A DNA stretch of 64,000 nt, taken from Pelagomonas calceolata (Eukaryota; Sar; Pelagophyceae; Pelagomonadales; Pelagomonadaceae). Each line of letters starts with the position of its first letter. The first letter of the stretch is position 1. Under the pieces are notes generated by a model. The model did no database searches and was not told where the DNA came from. It saw only the letters and a program-made list of their open reading frames with translations. The stretch lies in contig CAKKNE010000001.1 in NCBI GenBank assembly GCA_918797485.1, positions 3,658,001-3,722,000 of the forward strand, read 5' to 3'. A program made the translations under genes and the position numbers. Below are positions 27,608-37,069 of this stretch, in pieces.

Positions 27608-27630
27608 CTAGTATGTCTCGACGACGCTAG
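27608..27630 (-). promoter_or_regulatory. Degenerate CTAG-type motif upstream of the SH3-like gene
   Basis: On the minus strand: CTAGCGTCGTCGAGA then CATACTAG. It is 167 bp upstream of the start at 27797 and inverted relative to the copy at 26140. Confidence 0.45.
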
Positions 27631-27796
27631 GGCTGAGCAAGCCGGAGTCCACTTTATTTGGCATACGCGGCTATAATATGTTGTTCAGCGCATGAACACG
27701 ACGAACAGTTATTTCTGCCATACGACGCGTGCCAGTCCTTGAAAGACGTGCAGCCGAACGCTGTCCCGCTCAACGAGGTAGGCCACTGCAGGCAGT

Positions 27797-29589
27797 ATGA
27801 GTGCTCTGGAGGCAAGAGCGGAAGCGAGCGCGCTCGACGTCGCCGCGGCGTCGCCCTACGACCGGCGCCGCGAGGTAGTGAAGGCCGTGCCCGGCGCGCG
27901 TCTCATACACAGACGGCGCCTGGTGAACGACGAGGGCCGCGAGCTCACGCCGTCGGAGCTCGCCATGCGCCGCGCGAGGAGGCGGCGCTTCAAGGACGAG
28001 TTTATACCTAGAACGACCTACGATAAGCACAGGGACGGCTACTACTTCGGCACGGGAGCTAGAGGCACGGGCTACTATCTCGACGAAACTACGATAGACT
28101 ACGGCGACGTCGACGACGAGGGCTACGTGTTGGTGCGCGTCGCGCCGCCCGTCGCGTTACAAAGGGCCTTGCCACGAAGGCGATCTGTCGGTAGACAGGG
28201 TTTACTGTTCGACGAGGCCTTCCTGGACGCGTTAGGCCCGGCGCACGGCGCGCCCTCGGATAGGTATTGCGTCGTCGCGCCGCCGTGGCTTTGCGGCATG
28301 CCGCCTCCTCCTTCACGTTTTGAGAAGGAGAATTCTGGTGGCACGAAGGCGACCTTTACAAATGAAATGGCGCGCGAGCGCCTCGCGTACCTGCGGAGAC
28401 GGCACGACGACGAAAGTCGGAGGAGGAAGCTCTATTCTAGGCCAAAAACGCTCACAATCTGTTCAAAGAACGGGGCCGTCGTGCGCCTCCGCAAGGCGCT
28501 CGATTCCGCGAAAATCGCCGTGCTGGAGCCGGGCGCGACGTGTGTCGCTGACGAGGAGGCGTTGGATGGTGTCGTACTGAGGTGTAGAATAACAGAGCCG
28601 GTGCGCGGCTGGCTGTCGCGGAAAGTCGTGACGTGCCCCGACGCGGATTTTGGGACGCTCGTCGGGACGCGGCGTCCCCTTTTATTCGCGGTGCGTCGAT
28701 CACGAGTCTTCCCACGCAGGTCGCTCCGAAGGAGGCTGTACGACGTGTACCGGCGGGAAATCAAGTACAGGGCCGCGCCGCGTCGAACCGTGACTTGGTG
28801 GCAGCGGAGCCCAAGACGCAGATCGCAATATGCGAGGACGACGTCGTGGCGCTGCCCGTCGCTTGCGGCGAGATGGCCTTCCGCGGCGACGCGCTCGAGC
28901 CGGTATTTACGCAAAAGGGCCCCTGGGCCGTGCGCCTCGAGTTGGAAGGCGTCCACGAAAAACCGCTCGCCTTCGTCGCGACAATAAAAAGGAAGACGCT
29001 CCTCAAAGAATCACGGGTGTTGCTGGAGCTGTTCGCGAAGACGCACGCTGCTAAATACGATACAGATATCGGCGTCCTCGAACTCTACCAGGGCGGCCGC
29101 CGGATCGACGAAGCGACATTAATCTGTGAACTTGTTGAGGACCTGGACGCGACGGCGCCTTCCATATCAGCGGCGTTTGTTGTCAAAAGGCGCCACGGTG
29201 CCTCTGAAGAAGCGGTGGTCTCGGCGCGGTCTTTGTTGTTGCAGAAGCGCGCCCCAGTTATTGATGACTGGTCGTCGCAAAAAGAGATACTGGCGGCGAA
29301 CGCGGCGAAGGGCCCCGGCCAACAACAGACGTCCGCCGAGATAAGAGCCTACTGGGACGAGCAGAAGCGTTCGGGGTACAAGCACTGGCGCACGGACGCG
29401 GCGCTGCGGGGCTTCTACACGCGGACGGAGGACGAGGCCAAGGTTAAGCAGTGGGACGCGTCGTTGAAACCAAAACGCGGGTTCCTGGAGGGTTCATCGG
29501 TGTATTCCGATGAGGTTGTGGCGGAGCGGAGGCGGCGGGACGCGTCTCTCGGGTCGAGCGAGGGGTGGCTGTCTTCGAAGCGGGGGTAG
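27797..29589 (+). CDS. Protein of unknown function with an SH3-like segment (spliced)
   Basis: Two open frames join cleanly if a 59-bp intron is removed (28661-28719, GTCGGG...CCCACGCAG, phase 0), giving 577 aa. Exon 1 has Tyr/Gly-rich turns (YYFGTGARGTGYYLDETT, ~75-95). A bacterial-SH3-like stretch follows at ~220-285 (GAVVRLRKALDSAKIAVL...EPVRGWLSRKV). Exon 2 contains a ~110-aa alpha/beta region (VFTQKGPWAVRLELEGV...IGVLELYQGGRRIDEA) and a repetitive acidic/basic C-terminus with several Trp and Lys. I do not recognise the family. Continuing straight through the intron loses the good coding style, which supports the splice. Confidence 0.55.
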
Positions 29590-29991
29590 GTCTTTTGTTA
29601 CTAACGTTTTTGTTTACCAGTCGCGTCCGTTCGCCCGCGCGCGCATTTTTAGTTTGGAAGCTAACGTGCGGGTTTTTCACTAGCGAAGACCCGGTCCACG
29701 CGTCCTGGGGCGGCTCGCGCTCGTCCTGAGGACTCCTGCTACGGCCCTTCCACGGCCGACCCCAGCAGAAAACGCTAGTAGGAAGCAAAAAGCTTGCAGC
29801 TGAGCTTTTGGCGTCGCATCAGCAGCGGATATCTGAGCCTACGGACAAGTAACGAAGACAGCGACGCCCTTAACGCTGCGCTAGAACAGTGATTCAACAC
29901 TCCAGCGGCCGCGACGTCTTGCTGCGCCCGCTAGCTTGAAAAAACGATCTAGGCCAATCCCTGGCCAAAGATCGCCCGCGGAACTGCTAAC
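29590..29991. other. 402-bp spacer upstream of hemA
   Basis: No gene is seen. A partial CTAG-like string (CGCTAGTAGGAAGCAA, 29773-29788) is present, but not the full motif. Confidence 0.4.
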
Positions 29992-31551
29992 ATGGCCCGC
30001 CGCGTATTAGCAGTGGTAGCATGCGTCTCGAGCGCCCGCGCGCTCGTCGCGCCGGCCGTACAGCCCGCGCGCGCCGCGCCGGCGAGGACGCCCCGCGCCG
30101 CCACAACACCGAGGGCCGCGACGCTCACGGAGATCGAAACAAAAGAGGCCCTCCCGCTGTCCTCCGTCGTCCTCGACGAGGAGGAGGAGCGCCGCCTCAA
30201 GAAGGAACGGAGATTAGCAGCGGCGGAAACGTCCCTGGACGTCTTCGTGGTTGGCCTCTCGCACCACAATGCGAAAGTTGAAGTGCGAGAAAAGCTCGCC
30301 ATCCCCCAGGACGAGTGGAGCGAGAGCGCCCAGGCCATCGTCGACGACTCGAACGGCGCCATCGCCGAGGCCGCCGTGCTCTCGACCTGTAACCGGTTCG
30401 AAGTCTATTTTTCGGCGCGCGACGCGCGCGCGGCCTTCGCGAGCATCTCCCAGCACTTCCAGGAGCGCTCGGGACTGCCCATGGCCGAATTACGCGAAAG
30501 CTTGTTCATGCTCACCGAGTCTGATGCGAGCGCACATGCTCTTAGAGTATCGGCCGGTTTGGACTCGCTCGTCGTGGGAGAGGGCCAGATCCTCAGCCAG
30601 ATGAAGGCCTGCTACGCCAACGCCATCGAGGGCGCCGGCGGCAAGGTCACGTCTCGCTTGCTAAACACGGCCGTCGCCGCCGGTAAAAGGGCCAGAGACG
30701 AAACCGACATCAGCAAGGGAGCCGTGTCCATTTCCTCGGCGGCGTACGAGTTGGCCGCCGAACGCGCTCCTCTAGATCTGGCCGGCCTCGAGCTGGAGAA
30801 CGCGCGCGTTTTGATCGTCGGCGCCGGCAAGATGACAAGACTGTTATTGACGCACATGGCCTCGCACGGCGCCGTCGGGCGCAAGTGCACGATCCTCAAC
30901 AGATCTTATCAGCGCGCCAAGGACATGGCCGACGAGTACAAGGAGGGCTACGATGTGGATATTGACGTCGTCGCGTCCGACGGCGATGATAGCGTAGCTT
31001 ACCAGTTAGCCAAGGACGCGGACATCATCTTCACGGCGTCTTCCGCTATTGATTATATCTTCGACGCGGAGAACATCGGGAAGCTCGAGCGGCAAGCGGG
31101 TCGCGAGAAATTGATGTTGGTCGACATTGCCGTCCCGCGCAACGTCGACCCTGCTTGTGATGACTTAGATGACGTCCGGGCGTACGACGTCGACTCGCTG
31201 AAGGCTGTGGTAGAGAGGAATACCGCCAAAAGGCGGCGAGAAATTGTTGAAGCCGAGAAGCTCCTCGAGGAGGAGCAGGCCTCCTTCCGGGCCTGGATCA
31301 CGTCGCTCGGTGCCGTGCCGGCCATCACGAAACTCCAGACGAAGGCCGAGGATTTACGGCAAGCGGAGCTCAAAAGAGCTGATAAAAAACTGCAGTCGCT
31401 GTCGTCGCGCGAGATCGAGGCCGTGGAACGGCTCTCGCGCGGCATCGTGTCGAAGCTGCTCCACGGCCCCATGTCGTCGCTGCGCGGCGAGGGGTCGACG
31501 GACGACAAGAAGAACACGCTGTCGGCGCTCAAGAAGATGTTCGGCGTATGA
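29992..31551 (+). CDS. hemA: Glutamyl-tRNA reductase, plastid precursor
   Basis: Protein of 519 aa. The enzyme reduces glutamyl-tRNA(Glu) with NADPH to glutamate-1-semialdehyde, the first committed step of chlorophyll and heme synthesis in the plastid. The leader (MARRVLAVVACVSSARALVAP) is bipartite and is followed by an Ala/Pro/Arg-rich transit stretch. The mature domain starts ~80 (VFVVGLSHHNAKVEVREKLA). The catalytic cysteine is Cys133 in STCNRFEVY. SAGLDSLVVGEGQILSQMK is the family signature. The NADPH-binding fold is at ~272-285 (VLIVGAGKMTRLLLTHM). The C-terminal dimerisation helices end in LHGPMSSLRG. Length fits the family. Clear single-copy housekeeping assignment. Confidence 0.95.
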   Translation: MARRVLAVVACVSSARALVAPAVQPARAAPARTPRAATTPRAATLTEIETKEALPLSSVVLDEEEERRLKKERRLAAAETSLDVFVVGLSHHNAKVEVREKLAIPQDEWSESAQAIVDDSNGAIAEAAVLSTCNRFEVYFSARDARAAFASISQHFQERSGLPMAELRESLFMLTESDASAHALRVSAGLDSLVVGEGQILSQMKACYANAIEGAGGKVTSRLLNTAVAAGKRARDETDISKGAVSISSAAYELAAERAPLDLAGLELENARVLIVGAGKMTRLLLTHMASHGAVGRKCTILNRSYQRAKDMADEYKEGYDVDIDVVASDGDDSVAYQLAKDADIIFTASSAIDYIFDAENIGKLERQAGREKLMLVDIAVPRNVDPACDDLDDVRAYDVDSLKAVVERNTAKRRREIVEAEKLLEEEQASFRAWITSLGAVPAITKLQTKAEDLRQAELKRADKKLQSLSSREIEAVERLSRGIVSKLLHGPMSSLRGEGSTDDKKNTLSALKKMFGV

Positions 31552-31996
31552 GAAGTTGGGGGCGTATAACATTCGTATATCTATAGTCTCTGTCGGTGTG
31601 CGGCGATGGCGTCAAGGCCCACCGTGCTTAGATACCGTGCTTGTAGTACCTGCCGCCTCCGAGCTAACACTCGGGGCGACGGCGTATGAGGGCCGGGGTC
31701 GGGGCGGGCGTGCGGCCACGCAGTGGGGCTTCGGCTCCGCGGCTAGGCGGCCTAGCTCAAAGCAAAGCAACCGCGGCGCCCGGCCTCGACGCCCATCGCT
31801 ACGGCCGCGCTCTCGACGGGAACTCACCTCGACGCCATCGCCGCACCGCCGGGAAGACAAGAGCGCCACGCCACCGCCGCGAAGCACAGGAGACTAGTAT
31901 ATAGATAGATTTAGACGACGCTCGGACGAGGATGCAGCGAAAGCTACACGACGGAGGTCGGACACACACACAGAAGCTTTCAGAAGATCCCACCGC
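31552..31996. other. 445-bp convergent spacer carrying a dispersed repeat
   Basis: No gene is seen. It contains the dispersed repeat at 31665-31777 and a short TA-rich tract near 31896-31912. Confidence 0.5.
31665..31777 (+). repeat. Dispersed intergenic repeat, copy 1
   Basis: Shares AACACTCGGGGCGACGGCGT, followed by a near-identical G-rich stretch and CGG-CACGC, with 42967-43096. Both copies end in AAGCAAAGCAA, preceded by a CTAGGCGGC box. A shorter related tail (CGGCTCCGCGG...CCTAGCTC-AAGCAA-GCAAC) recurs at 33318-33361. All lie downstream of genes. Confidence 0.6.
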
Positions 31997-32692
31997 TCAG
32001 AAGAGGCCGAAGAACTTCTTCTCCTTCTGCTCGTTGTTGACGCCGATCTTCGGCGCGCCGCCGCCGCGCGACCGGTTCATGCGCGCGATCTCGTTGGCCG
32101 TGAGCGCGCCGGAGTCGCGCCACATCTGCTGGTCGTTCGTGAGGCCGTTCTTCTTCGCGCGCGCCGTGAGGTCGTCGCCGCCCTTGGCGCCGCCGCCCCA
32201 GTTGAGGGCCTGGCCGAAGATGCCGATGTCGGGCTTGGCGTTGAGGTAGGCCTTGTCCTTGGCCGTCATCTTCTTGATGTCGGCCTTGCCGTCGTTGAAG
32301 GCCGTCATGCCGAAGCCCGTCTTCATCCAGCCCTTCTTGCCCTTGAGGTCCGAGTTGTCCCACGCGCCGCCGCGCTGCATGTAGGGGACGTCTTTCAAGG
32401 CGATGTTGCCCTTGCGGACCTCTTCCGGGTTCACCGCGAAGAGGTGGTCGGCCTCGCCCTTCTCGAGCGCCGCGACGAAGGAGTCGAAGGAGCGGGACTT
32501 GAAGCCGCGCGCGCCGCCGGCGCCGAGGTTCGTCTTCGCCTTCTTCTCCTTGGCCTTGATCTTCTCCCACTCCTCGGGCGACATGCCGCTCGGCACGTAG
32601 GCGCTGAGCTGCGTGGCCGGACGCACCGACGGCGTGGACGCCTGGAAGGCGGCGGCGGACGAGAGCGCGAGGGCGACGATGACGGCCTTCAT
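31997..32692 (-). CDS. Plastid-targeted protein of unknown function
   Basis: Protein of 231 aa from the ATG at 32692. MKAVIVALALSSAAAFQASTP is a textbook stramenopile bipartite leader with an Ala-Phe cleavage site. The mature part is Lys/Gly/Asp-rich with little hydrophobicity: SGMSPEEWEKIKAKEKKAK, RGFKSRSFDSFVAALEKGEA, and a Gly-rich GQALNWGGGAKGGDD segment. It is probably soluble in stroma or lumen. I do not recognise a domain. Codon use is strongly biased and clean, suggesting high expression. Confidence 0.65.
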   Translation of the reverse strand: MKAVIVALALSSAAAFQASTPSVRPATQLSAYVPSGMSPEEWEKIKAKEKKAKTNLGAGGARGFKSRSFDSFVAALEKGEADHLFAVNPEEVRKGNIALKDVPYMQRGGAWDNSDLKGKKGWMKTGFGMTAFNDGKADIKKMTAKDKAYLNAKPDIGIFGQALNWGGGAKGGDDLTARAKKNGLTNDQQMWRDSGALTANEIARMNRSRGGGAPKIGVNNEQKEKKFFGLF

Positions 32693-33415
32693 GGTTGTTT
32701 TTTTGCCTGTGAAGAAGCGAAAGTTGAGCTGGCGGCTCGCGTCTCGCGTGATTGTGTCGTGGGAGCAACCGCGCAGCGATGCGGTGGGCCGACGGCTCGC
32801 GCGGCGCGTCGTCGACGCGTGGGACCAGTTGCGCAGCGTTACGTTGCGCATCGCGCGGTCGGCGCGCGTGGTGGCTCGTGCCCTTCCAAAAGGCTTGCTG
32901 CTCGCCGTCGCGGTGGATTTTGCCAGCGATTTCTCTCATGCCAGCCGCAAGGAGTGCATTGAGCACGTTGGCAGTGTCCTGGATTGCCGAAGACGCGGGT
33001 GTGCACAGGTTCCAATCCGAGTATGGCGACAGCTCAGTCGAGCCCCGCGGCTTTAGCAAACAAAGGCCTAAAAACGCTAAATCGGCCCCCTTCCCCGCGC
33101 GTGCCCGTGCCCGAGAGGTGTCCAGGGAGGCCTCGGGACGCCTCTGAACCGGAAAGAACGAAAAGTCTATGCTTCCGCCCTAGACTCGCCAGCTACAAGG
33201 CTGTGTAGGTTCCCACCGTGCGGGGTCGCGCATGTCGGCATGTATACGCCGAAAGGAATCCGCGGCGTACGTATACGCTGATAGTTTCCGGGCGCAGGGC
33301 AATGAACGACGCGGCTCGCGTCGCGTCGGCTCCGCGGGTGTCCTAGCTCTAAGCAAGGCAACTACAGAGACGACCAAGGAGGAGGCTATATCCTGATTAA
33401 TTATTAACGACGAGA
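32693..33415. other. 723-bp spacer
   Basis: No convincing gene. It has two imperfect copies of a GGGAxCA--xGCGCAGCG unit near 32760 and 32820, and the short repeat tail at 33318-33361. It contains the promoter of the plastid gene at 32692 and the 3' region of the gene ending at 33416. Confidence 0.45.
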
Positions 33416-34456
33416 CTAGTACGCCTCCTCGCACCAGAACCTATCTATCAACCACGGCCCGACGTCGTCCGCCTTCGACAGCTCGATCGTGACCAGCCGC
33501 TCCGACCCGTCGACATCTATCAAAGTGACGTCGTGCGACGCCTTGCGCTTGTCGTCGTCGAACGTGACGTCCTCTGGATTCATTTCCAACCACCGTTTCA
33601 GCACACCGTAGGGATAGGACTCGTCGTCGATGTACTTGCGAAACAGCTCCGGCGTGAGCTTGTGGGCCGGGTTCTTCGTGGACACGAACGTCAACGCGAC
33701 ACCACTGCCATGATTTTGCTCGGGCTCGTCGATCGTCCGTAAAGCAGATAAAACGGTCTTGGCGACCCAGCGCGGGCTCGTTAGTGCTCCAAAGGACGTC
33801 GCGCCGGCGGCCGCTAATGGATTCTGCTGGGCCACTGGTTCCCTTTCCTTCGGTTTTTCTTTTTCTGGTGGGGGCGGCTCTTCCACCGCTTTCTTCTTCT
33901 TCTTCGGCGGTGGACTCGGCGCGCGCTCGACCGTCGCGGCCTCGCCCGCCGGCTGCACGAGGACGGCGTCGATGAGCCACCGGTCGTCGTGCCGCGACAG
34001 CGTCCAGACCGCCGTCCCGAGTTGTGACGTGGCCCCCTCCAGCAGGGTCCGCACCACACACCGCTGGCCGTCCTTCGACGTATCCTGAGATTTCAGCTCC
34101 AGCGCCTGCCACGTTAATAAAGGGCCGTAGTGGGCGCGGTGCGTCTCGACGCTCCGCGCGAAGGCGTTCGCATTCAAATTGACGGCGTTGTTCTTCGGCG
34201 AGACGAGCGTCAGGATTTGTTTCGAGGCTTTTATGAGCTTATCGTCGCGGTGGCCGTCCCGCAGCAACCGCGCGGCTTCCCTTACCACGGCTTCGGCGCC
34301 GTCGTCGTCGGTGGATGCGGCGGCTGCTTGCAGGAGCGTCGGCAGGCAGCGCCGCCGTCGGCCCCGGGGCGGGCGGACGGGCGCAGAGCGCGGCGGCGCC
34401 GCGCGGTAGCCGGAGGCCGCGACGCAGGCCGCGGCAGCCAGGAGCGCGCGGAGCAT
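33416..34456 (-). CDS. Plastid-targeted protein with two NTF2/SnoaL-like domains
   Basis: Protein of 346 aa from the ATG at 34456, which opens a signal peptide (MLRALLAAAACVAASGYRAAP); the longer frame runs through the promoter motif. An Arg/Pro transit stretch follows. Two similar ~110-aa units, ~65-180 and ~230-345, each contain ALxFVSxKN or TLVSPKNNAVN, a Y/HYG-L--W segment, a Lys/Asp run, and end in WLID(A/R)(V/F). This looks like a duplicated NTF2-like (DUF4864-type) cone fold. A Pro/Lys/Glu-rich linker separates them. Such folds bind small ligands; no catalytic residue can be assigned. Confidence 0.6.
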   Translation of the reverse strand: MLRALLAAAACVAASGYRAAPPRSAPVRPPRGRRRRCLPTLLQAAAASTDDDGAEAVVREAARLLRDGHRDDKLIKASKQILTLVSPKNNAVNLNANAFARSVETHRAHYGPLLTWQALELKSQDTSKDGQRCVVRTLLEGATSQLGTAVWTLSRHDDRWLIDAVLVQPAGEAATVERAPSPPPKKKKKAVEEPPPPEKEKPKEREPVAQQNPLAAAGATSFGALTSPRWVAKTVLSALRTIDEPEQNHGSGVALTFVSTKNPAHKLTPELFRKYIDDESYPYGVLKRWLEMNPEDVTFDDDKRKASHDVTLIDVDGSERLVTIELSKADDVGPWLIDRFWCEEAY

Positions 34457-34787
34457 GGCTGAGGGGACCCAGTTACGGGGACCCCGGCTCGATCGGCTGG
34501 CTGAGGTGGACAGGAGGATCGAAGCTGTCCACGACGAGCGCGAAACGCCCGCGCAAGCACTTGTTCTCTGCCCAGGCGCCGAGCACCTTGCTAGTATGCT
34601 ACCATTCGCTAGCAAAAAATAAATCCACTCGTGCGTGTACGGATCCACCTGCTACGAGAAAAAACTCGGATCGACCGCTGGTTTACAGCTCTTACTCTAA
34701 AGCCCAGGATCCAGTTTGCCGCCGGGATCTGCTCCCGGCATTGCCCAGTCGCTGGCGTGCAGCATTGACTCACTGCAGCCTACAACT
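34457..34787. other. Divergent promoter region, 331 bp
   Basis: No gene is seen. It holds the CTAG motif at 34588-34612. Confidence 0.5.
34588..34612 (-). promoter_or_regulatory. CTAG-type motif in a divergent promoter
   Basis: On the minus strand: CTAGCG, AATG, GTAGCATACTAGCAA. It is 132 bp from the start at 34456 and 176 bp from the start at 34788. Confidence 0.6.
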
Positions 34788-35441
34788 ATGCTCCTCCGCG
34801 CGCTGCGAGTCACCGCCCGCAGAGGCGTACGCCGCCTCTCGACGCCCGTGGCCCCCACACCAGAAGCCGTCTGCGCGAACATCGGCGTGGACCACCACGA
34901 GGGAGCTTTGGATCAGGTCTTCGCCACGCTGGACCAGAACGGCGACGGCAAGATCGACCCCAGTGAACTGAAGCAGGGCCTCGCGGCCGCGGGCCTCGAA
35001 CTGACGGACAAGGCTTTACAAAGACTCACGGAGACGTATGGTGATCATACAGGATCCCTCAAGCAGGCGGGCTTACTGGAGATGCTGGCGGCCGTCCGCG
35101 ACCACAAGTTCCACTCGTTCGCGGAAGAAGCGCCCGTCGAAGAGGAGGCCCCGGAGCCTCCCAAACAAACCCCGATCCACTACGTCTTCTCGGACATTGG
35201 GCATTTTGAAGGGGCGGTGGACGCGGCCTTCGTCAGCGCGGACGCCGACGGCGACGGCGCGCTGAACCCGGAGGAGCTCCGGGGCGCGCTGGCTTCCAGA
35301 GGCGTCGACGTGTCTCCCCAAAAGCTGTCCCACCTCTACTCGCTCTATTGTAGGGGCGACGGCAAGCTCGAGCTCGTCGAGTTCGCGAACCTCTGCGGGA
35401 CGCTCACGACGGAGCACTGCGAGGAGGACTCCTTTTCCTGA
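34788..35441 (+). CDS. Mitochondrial-type EF-hand calcium-binding protein
   Basis: Protein of 217 aa. The N-terminus (MLLRALRVTARRGVRRLSTP) is an Arg-rich mitochondrial presequence with a likely cleavage before STP. Two complete EF-hand loops are visible: DQNGDGKIDPSE (~residue 46) and DADGDGALNPEE (~150). Each is followed by a degenerate partner (GDHTGSLKQ, CRGDGKLEL), giving two EF pairs separated by an acidic Pro-rich linker. It probably senses or buffers matrix or intermembrane calcium. The partner is unknown. Confidence 0.75.
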   Translation: MLLRALRVTARRGVRRLSTPVAPTPEAVCANIGVDHHEGALDQVFATLDQNGDGKIDPSELKQGLAAAGLELTDKALQRLTETYGDHTGSLKQAGLLEMLAAVRDHKFHSFAEEAPVEEEAPEPPKQTPIHYVFSDIGHFEGAVDAAFVSADADGDGALNPEELRGALASRGVDVSPQKLSHLYSLYCRGDGKLELVEFANLCGTLTTEHCEEDSFS

Positions 35442-35709
35442 GCGTCGCCTGTACTAAGACCCATGCCTGTTAGTCTATTTGTTACGGTGCTAGGACTAGT
35501 GGGCGGAGTCCCTGGGGGGGAGACACCGCGCGTCGCCGATTCATCGGCGGCGGCCTGATTATCGTGACAGACACACTAGGTTCGCCTGCGCCTGCCCCTC
35601 TCGAGCTGATTTGCCGGCATCGGTGCTGCTGTGCCTCAGTGCTGCTTTGTCGCACGCTGCCGGGCAGCCCATGCACAGCTAGGATGAATGCTTCAGGCTA
35701 GGGGCAGCG

Positions 35710-36767
35710 ATGCGGCGCTGGAATAGCATCTGGGCGGTCGGGCTGCTCTGGCTCTCGACGCCGGCGTGCGCGACGCCCGCGCTGACGGCGGCGACGGCGG
35801 CGACGGACGCCGCCGTCGCGCTCCTCGCGGACGTCAGGAACCCCACCACGACCGAGGCCATGCTGCGCAACCTCGCGACGCTCGCCCGGACGTGCGCTTG
35901 GGCGCGCCGCTACGACGTCATCGTCTTCCACGAGGGGCGAAGCGACGCCCTGCGCCCGCGCCTGGAGGCGCTCGGCAACCGGACGCGGCTCCGGCTCCGC
36001 GCCCGGGATATTTCTGACGAGTTCGCGACGCACGCGCCGGCGACCACGGACTGGCCGCGCCGGCGTTTGAGAACGTTTGGTATCGGCTACCGCCGCATGT
36101 GCCGCTTCTGGTTCTCCGGCGTCTTCGAGCTCGCGGACGTGCGGAACCTGACGTACTTGCTGCGCCTGGATACGGACTCGGAGCTCCGGTGCCGCCCACG
36201 CTCGCGCGACCCCTTCGAGCTCATGGCCCGGCAGCGCGCCGTCTACGGATATGTTGCAGTCAAGACGGACCACCCGATGGTCGCAAAGAACCTGACTGCC
36301 TTCGGCGCCGCCTACGCCCGGCGCGTGCCGCAGATCGAGGACGCCTTCTACCGCTTCCCGCCGCATGCTCCCACAAACTGCCCGGCGCCCATGTTCTACA
36401 CGAACTTCGAGATCATGAACGTGTCCTGGTTCGCCGCGCCGCGCGCCGTGGCATTCGCGCGCGCCGTCGACGCGTCCGGGTCCGGCGCCGTTAGCATTTA
36501 GTTGGACCGCACGCCGTCGACGCGACGCCCCCACGCAGGACGGGGATGATCTTCGGGAACCGCTGGGGCGACGCGCCGCTCCGCTGGCTGACGCTCGCGC
36601 TCTTCGCGGGCCGGAGCCAGCTCCTCTGCTTCGGCGGCGAGTACGACTACCGGCACCGCGGGCCCCAGGACCACTGCGGCCTGTCCTTCAATATCAGTGT
36701 CGCGGGCTGCCAGGCCGCCGGCGGGGGCGCGCCGGTCCTGCCGCCGCCGCTCCCCCGTTCGTTGTGA
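35710..36767 (+). CDS. GT15-family mannosyltransferase-like protein (KTR/MNT1 type), spliced
   Basis: Exons 35710-36479 and 36539-36767 give about 332 aa across a 59-bp phase-2 intron (GTCCGG...CCACGCAG); a donor 6 bp earlier (36474) is an equally valid frame. Splicing joins the domain core (YRRMCRFWFSGVF, YLLRLDTDSEL with the DxD metal site, FYTNFEIMNVSWF) to GNRWGDAPLRWLTLALF, the conserved RWGDA(P) segment of GT15. The N-terminal hydrophobic stretch (IWAVGLLWLSTPACAT) is a signal or anchor. By family it transfers mannose from GDP-mannose to glycoproteins in the Golgi. The unspliced frame stops before the RWGDA block, which is strong evidence for the intron. Confidence 0.7.
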
Positions 36768-37069
36768 TTTTATTCTATGTCTTACAAATTCATAGGGAGG
36801 GGCCGCGGTCGCGCGCGGCGCTTCAGAAGTGCATTTCCGTGGAGCTTGACGTCGTCGACGCGAAGCTTAGACGAGAGAAAGCCGAGAAAACCCGACCCCA
36901 CCGCGCAAAACCCGTGAGATACAGAAAATTCAGTGGCGCCGCGTCGCGCGGCCTGCTCCGCTGCCGTCCAGGCGTGGCGTGTGATCCATTTTTGCAGCGC
37001 TGTGGCCGCTCTGTGCCGCAGACGAGCGCTGCTGCTGCTCCATAGCCAGTGGCAAAACACCTGTAAAAA

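Noticed and set aside
30380-30410. tRNA T-loop-like GGTTCGAAGTC
   Set aside because: It lies inside the hemA coding exon at the catalytic motif and has no cloverleaf around it. No tRNA was found elsewhere.
31980-33059. 359-aa minus-strand frame overlapping the plastid gene
   Set aside because: It is the +1 shadow of the 231-aa plastid protein. The 31997 frame has the leader and clean codon style.
34457-34648. N-terminal extension of the NTF2-like protein to 34648
   Set aside because: It runs through the promoter motif at 34588-34612, and the ATG at 34456 begins a good signal peptide.
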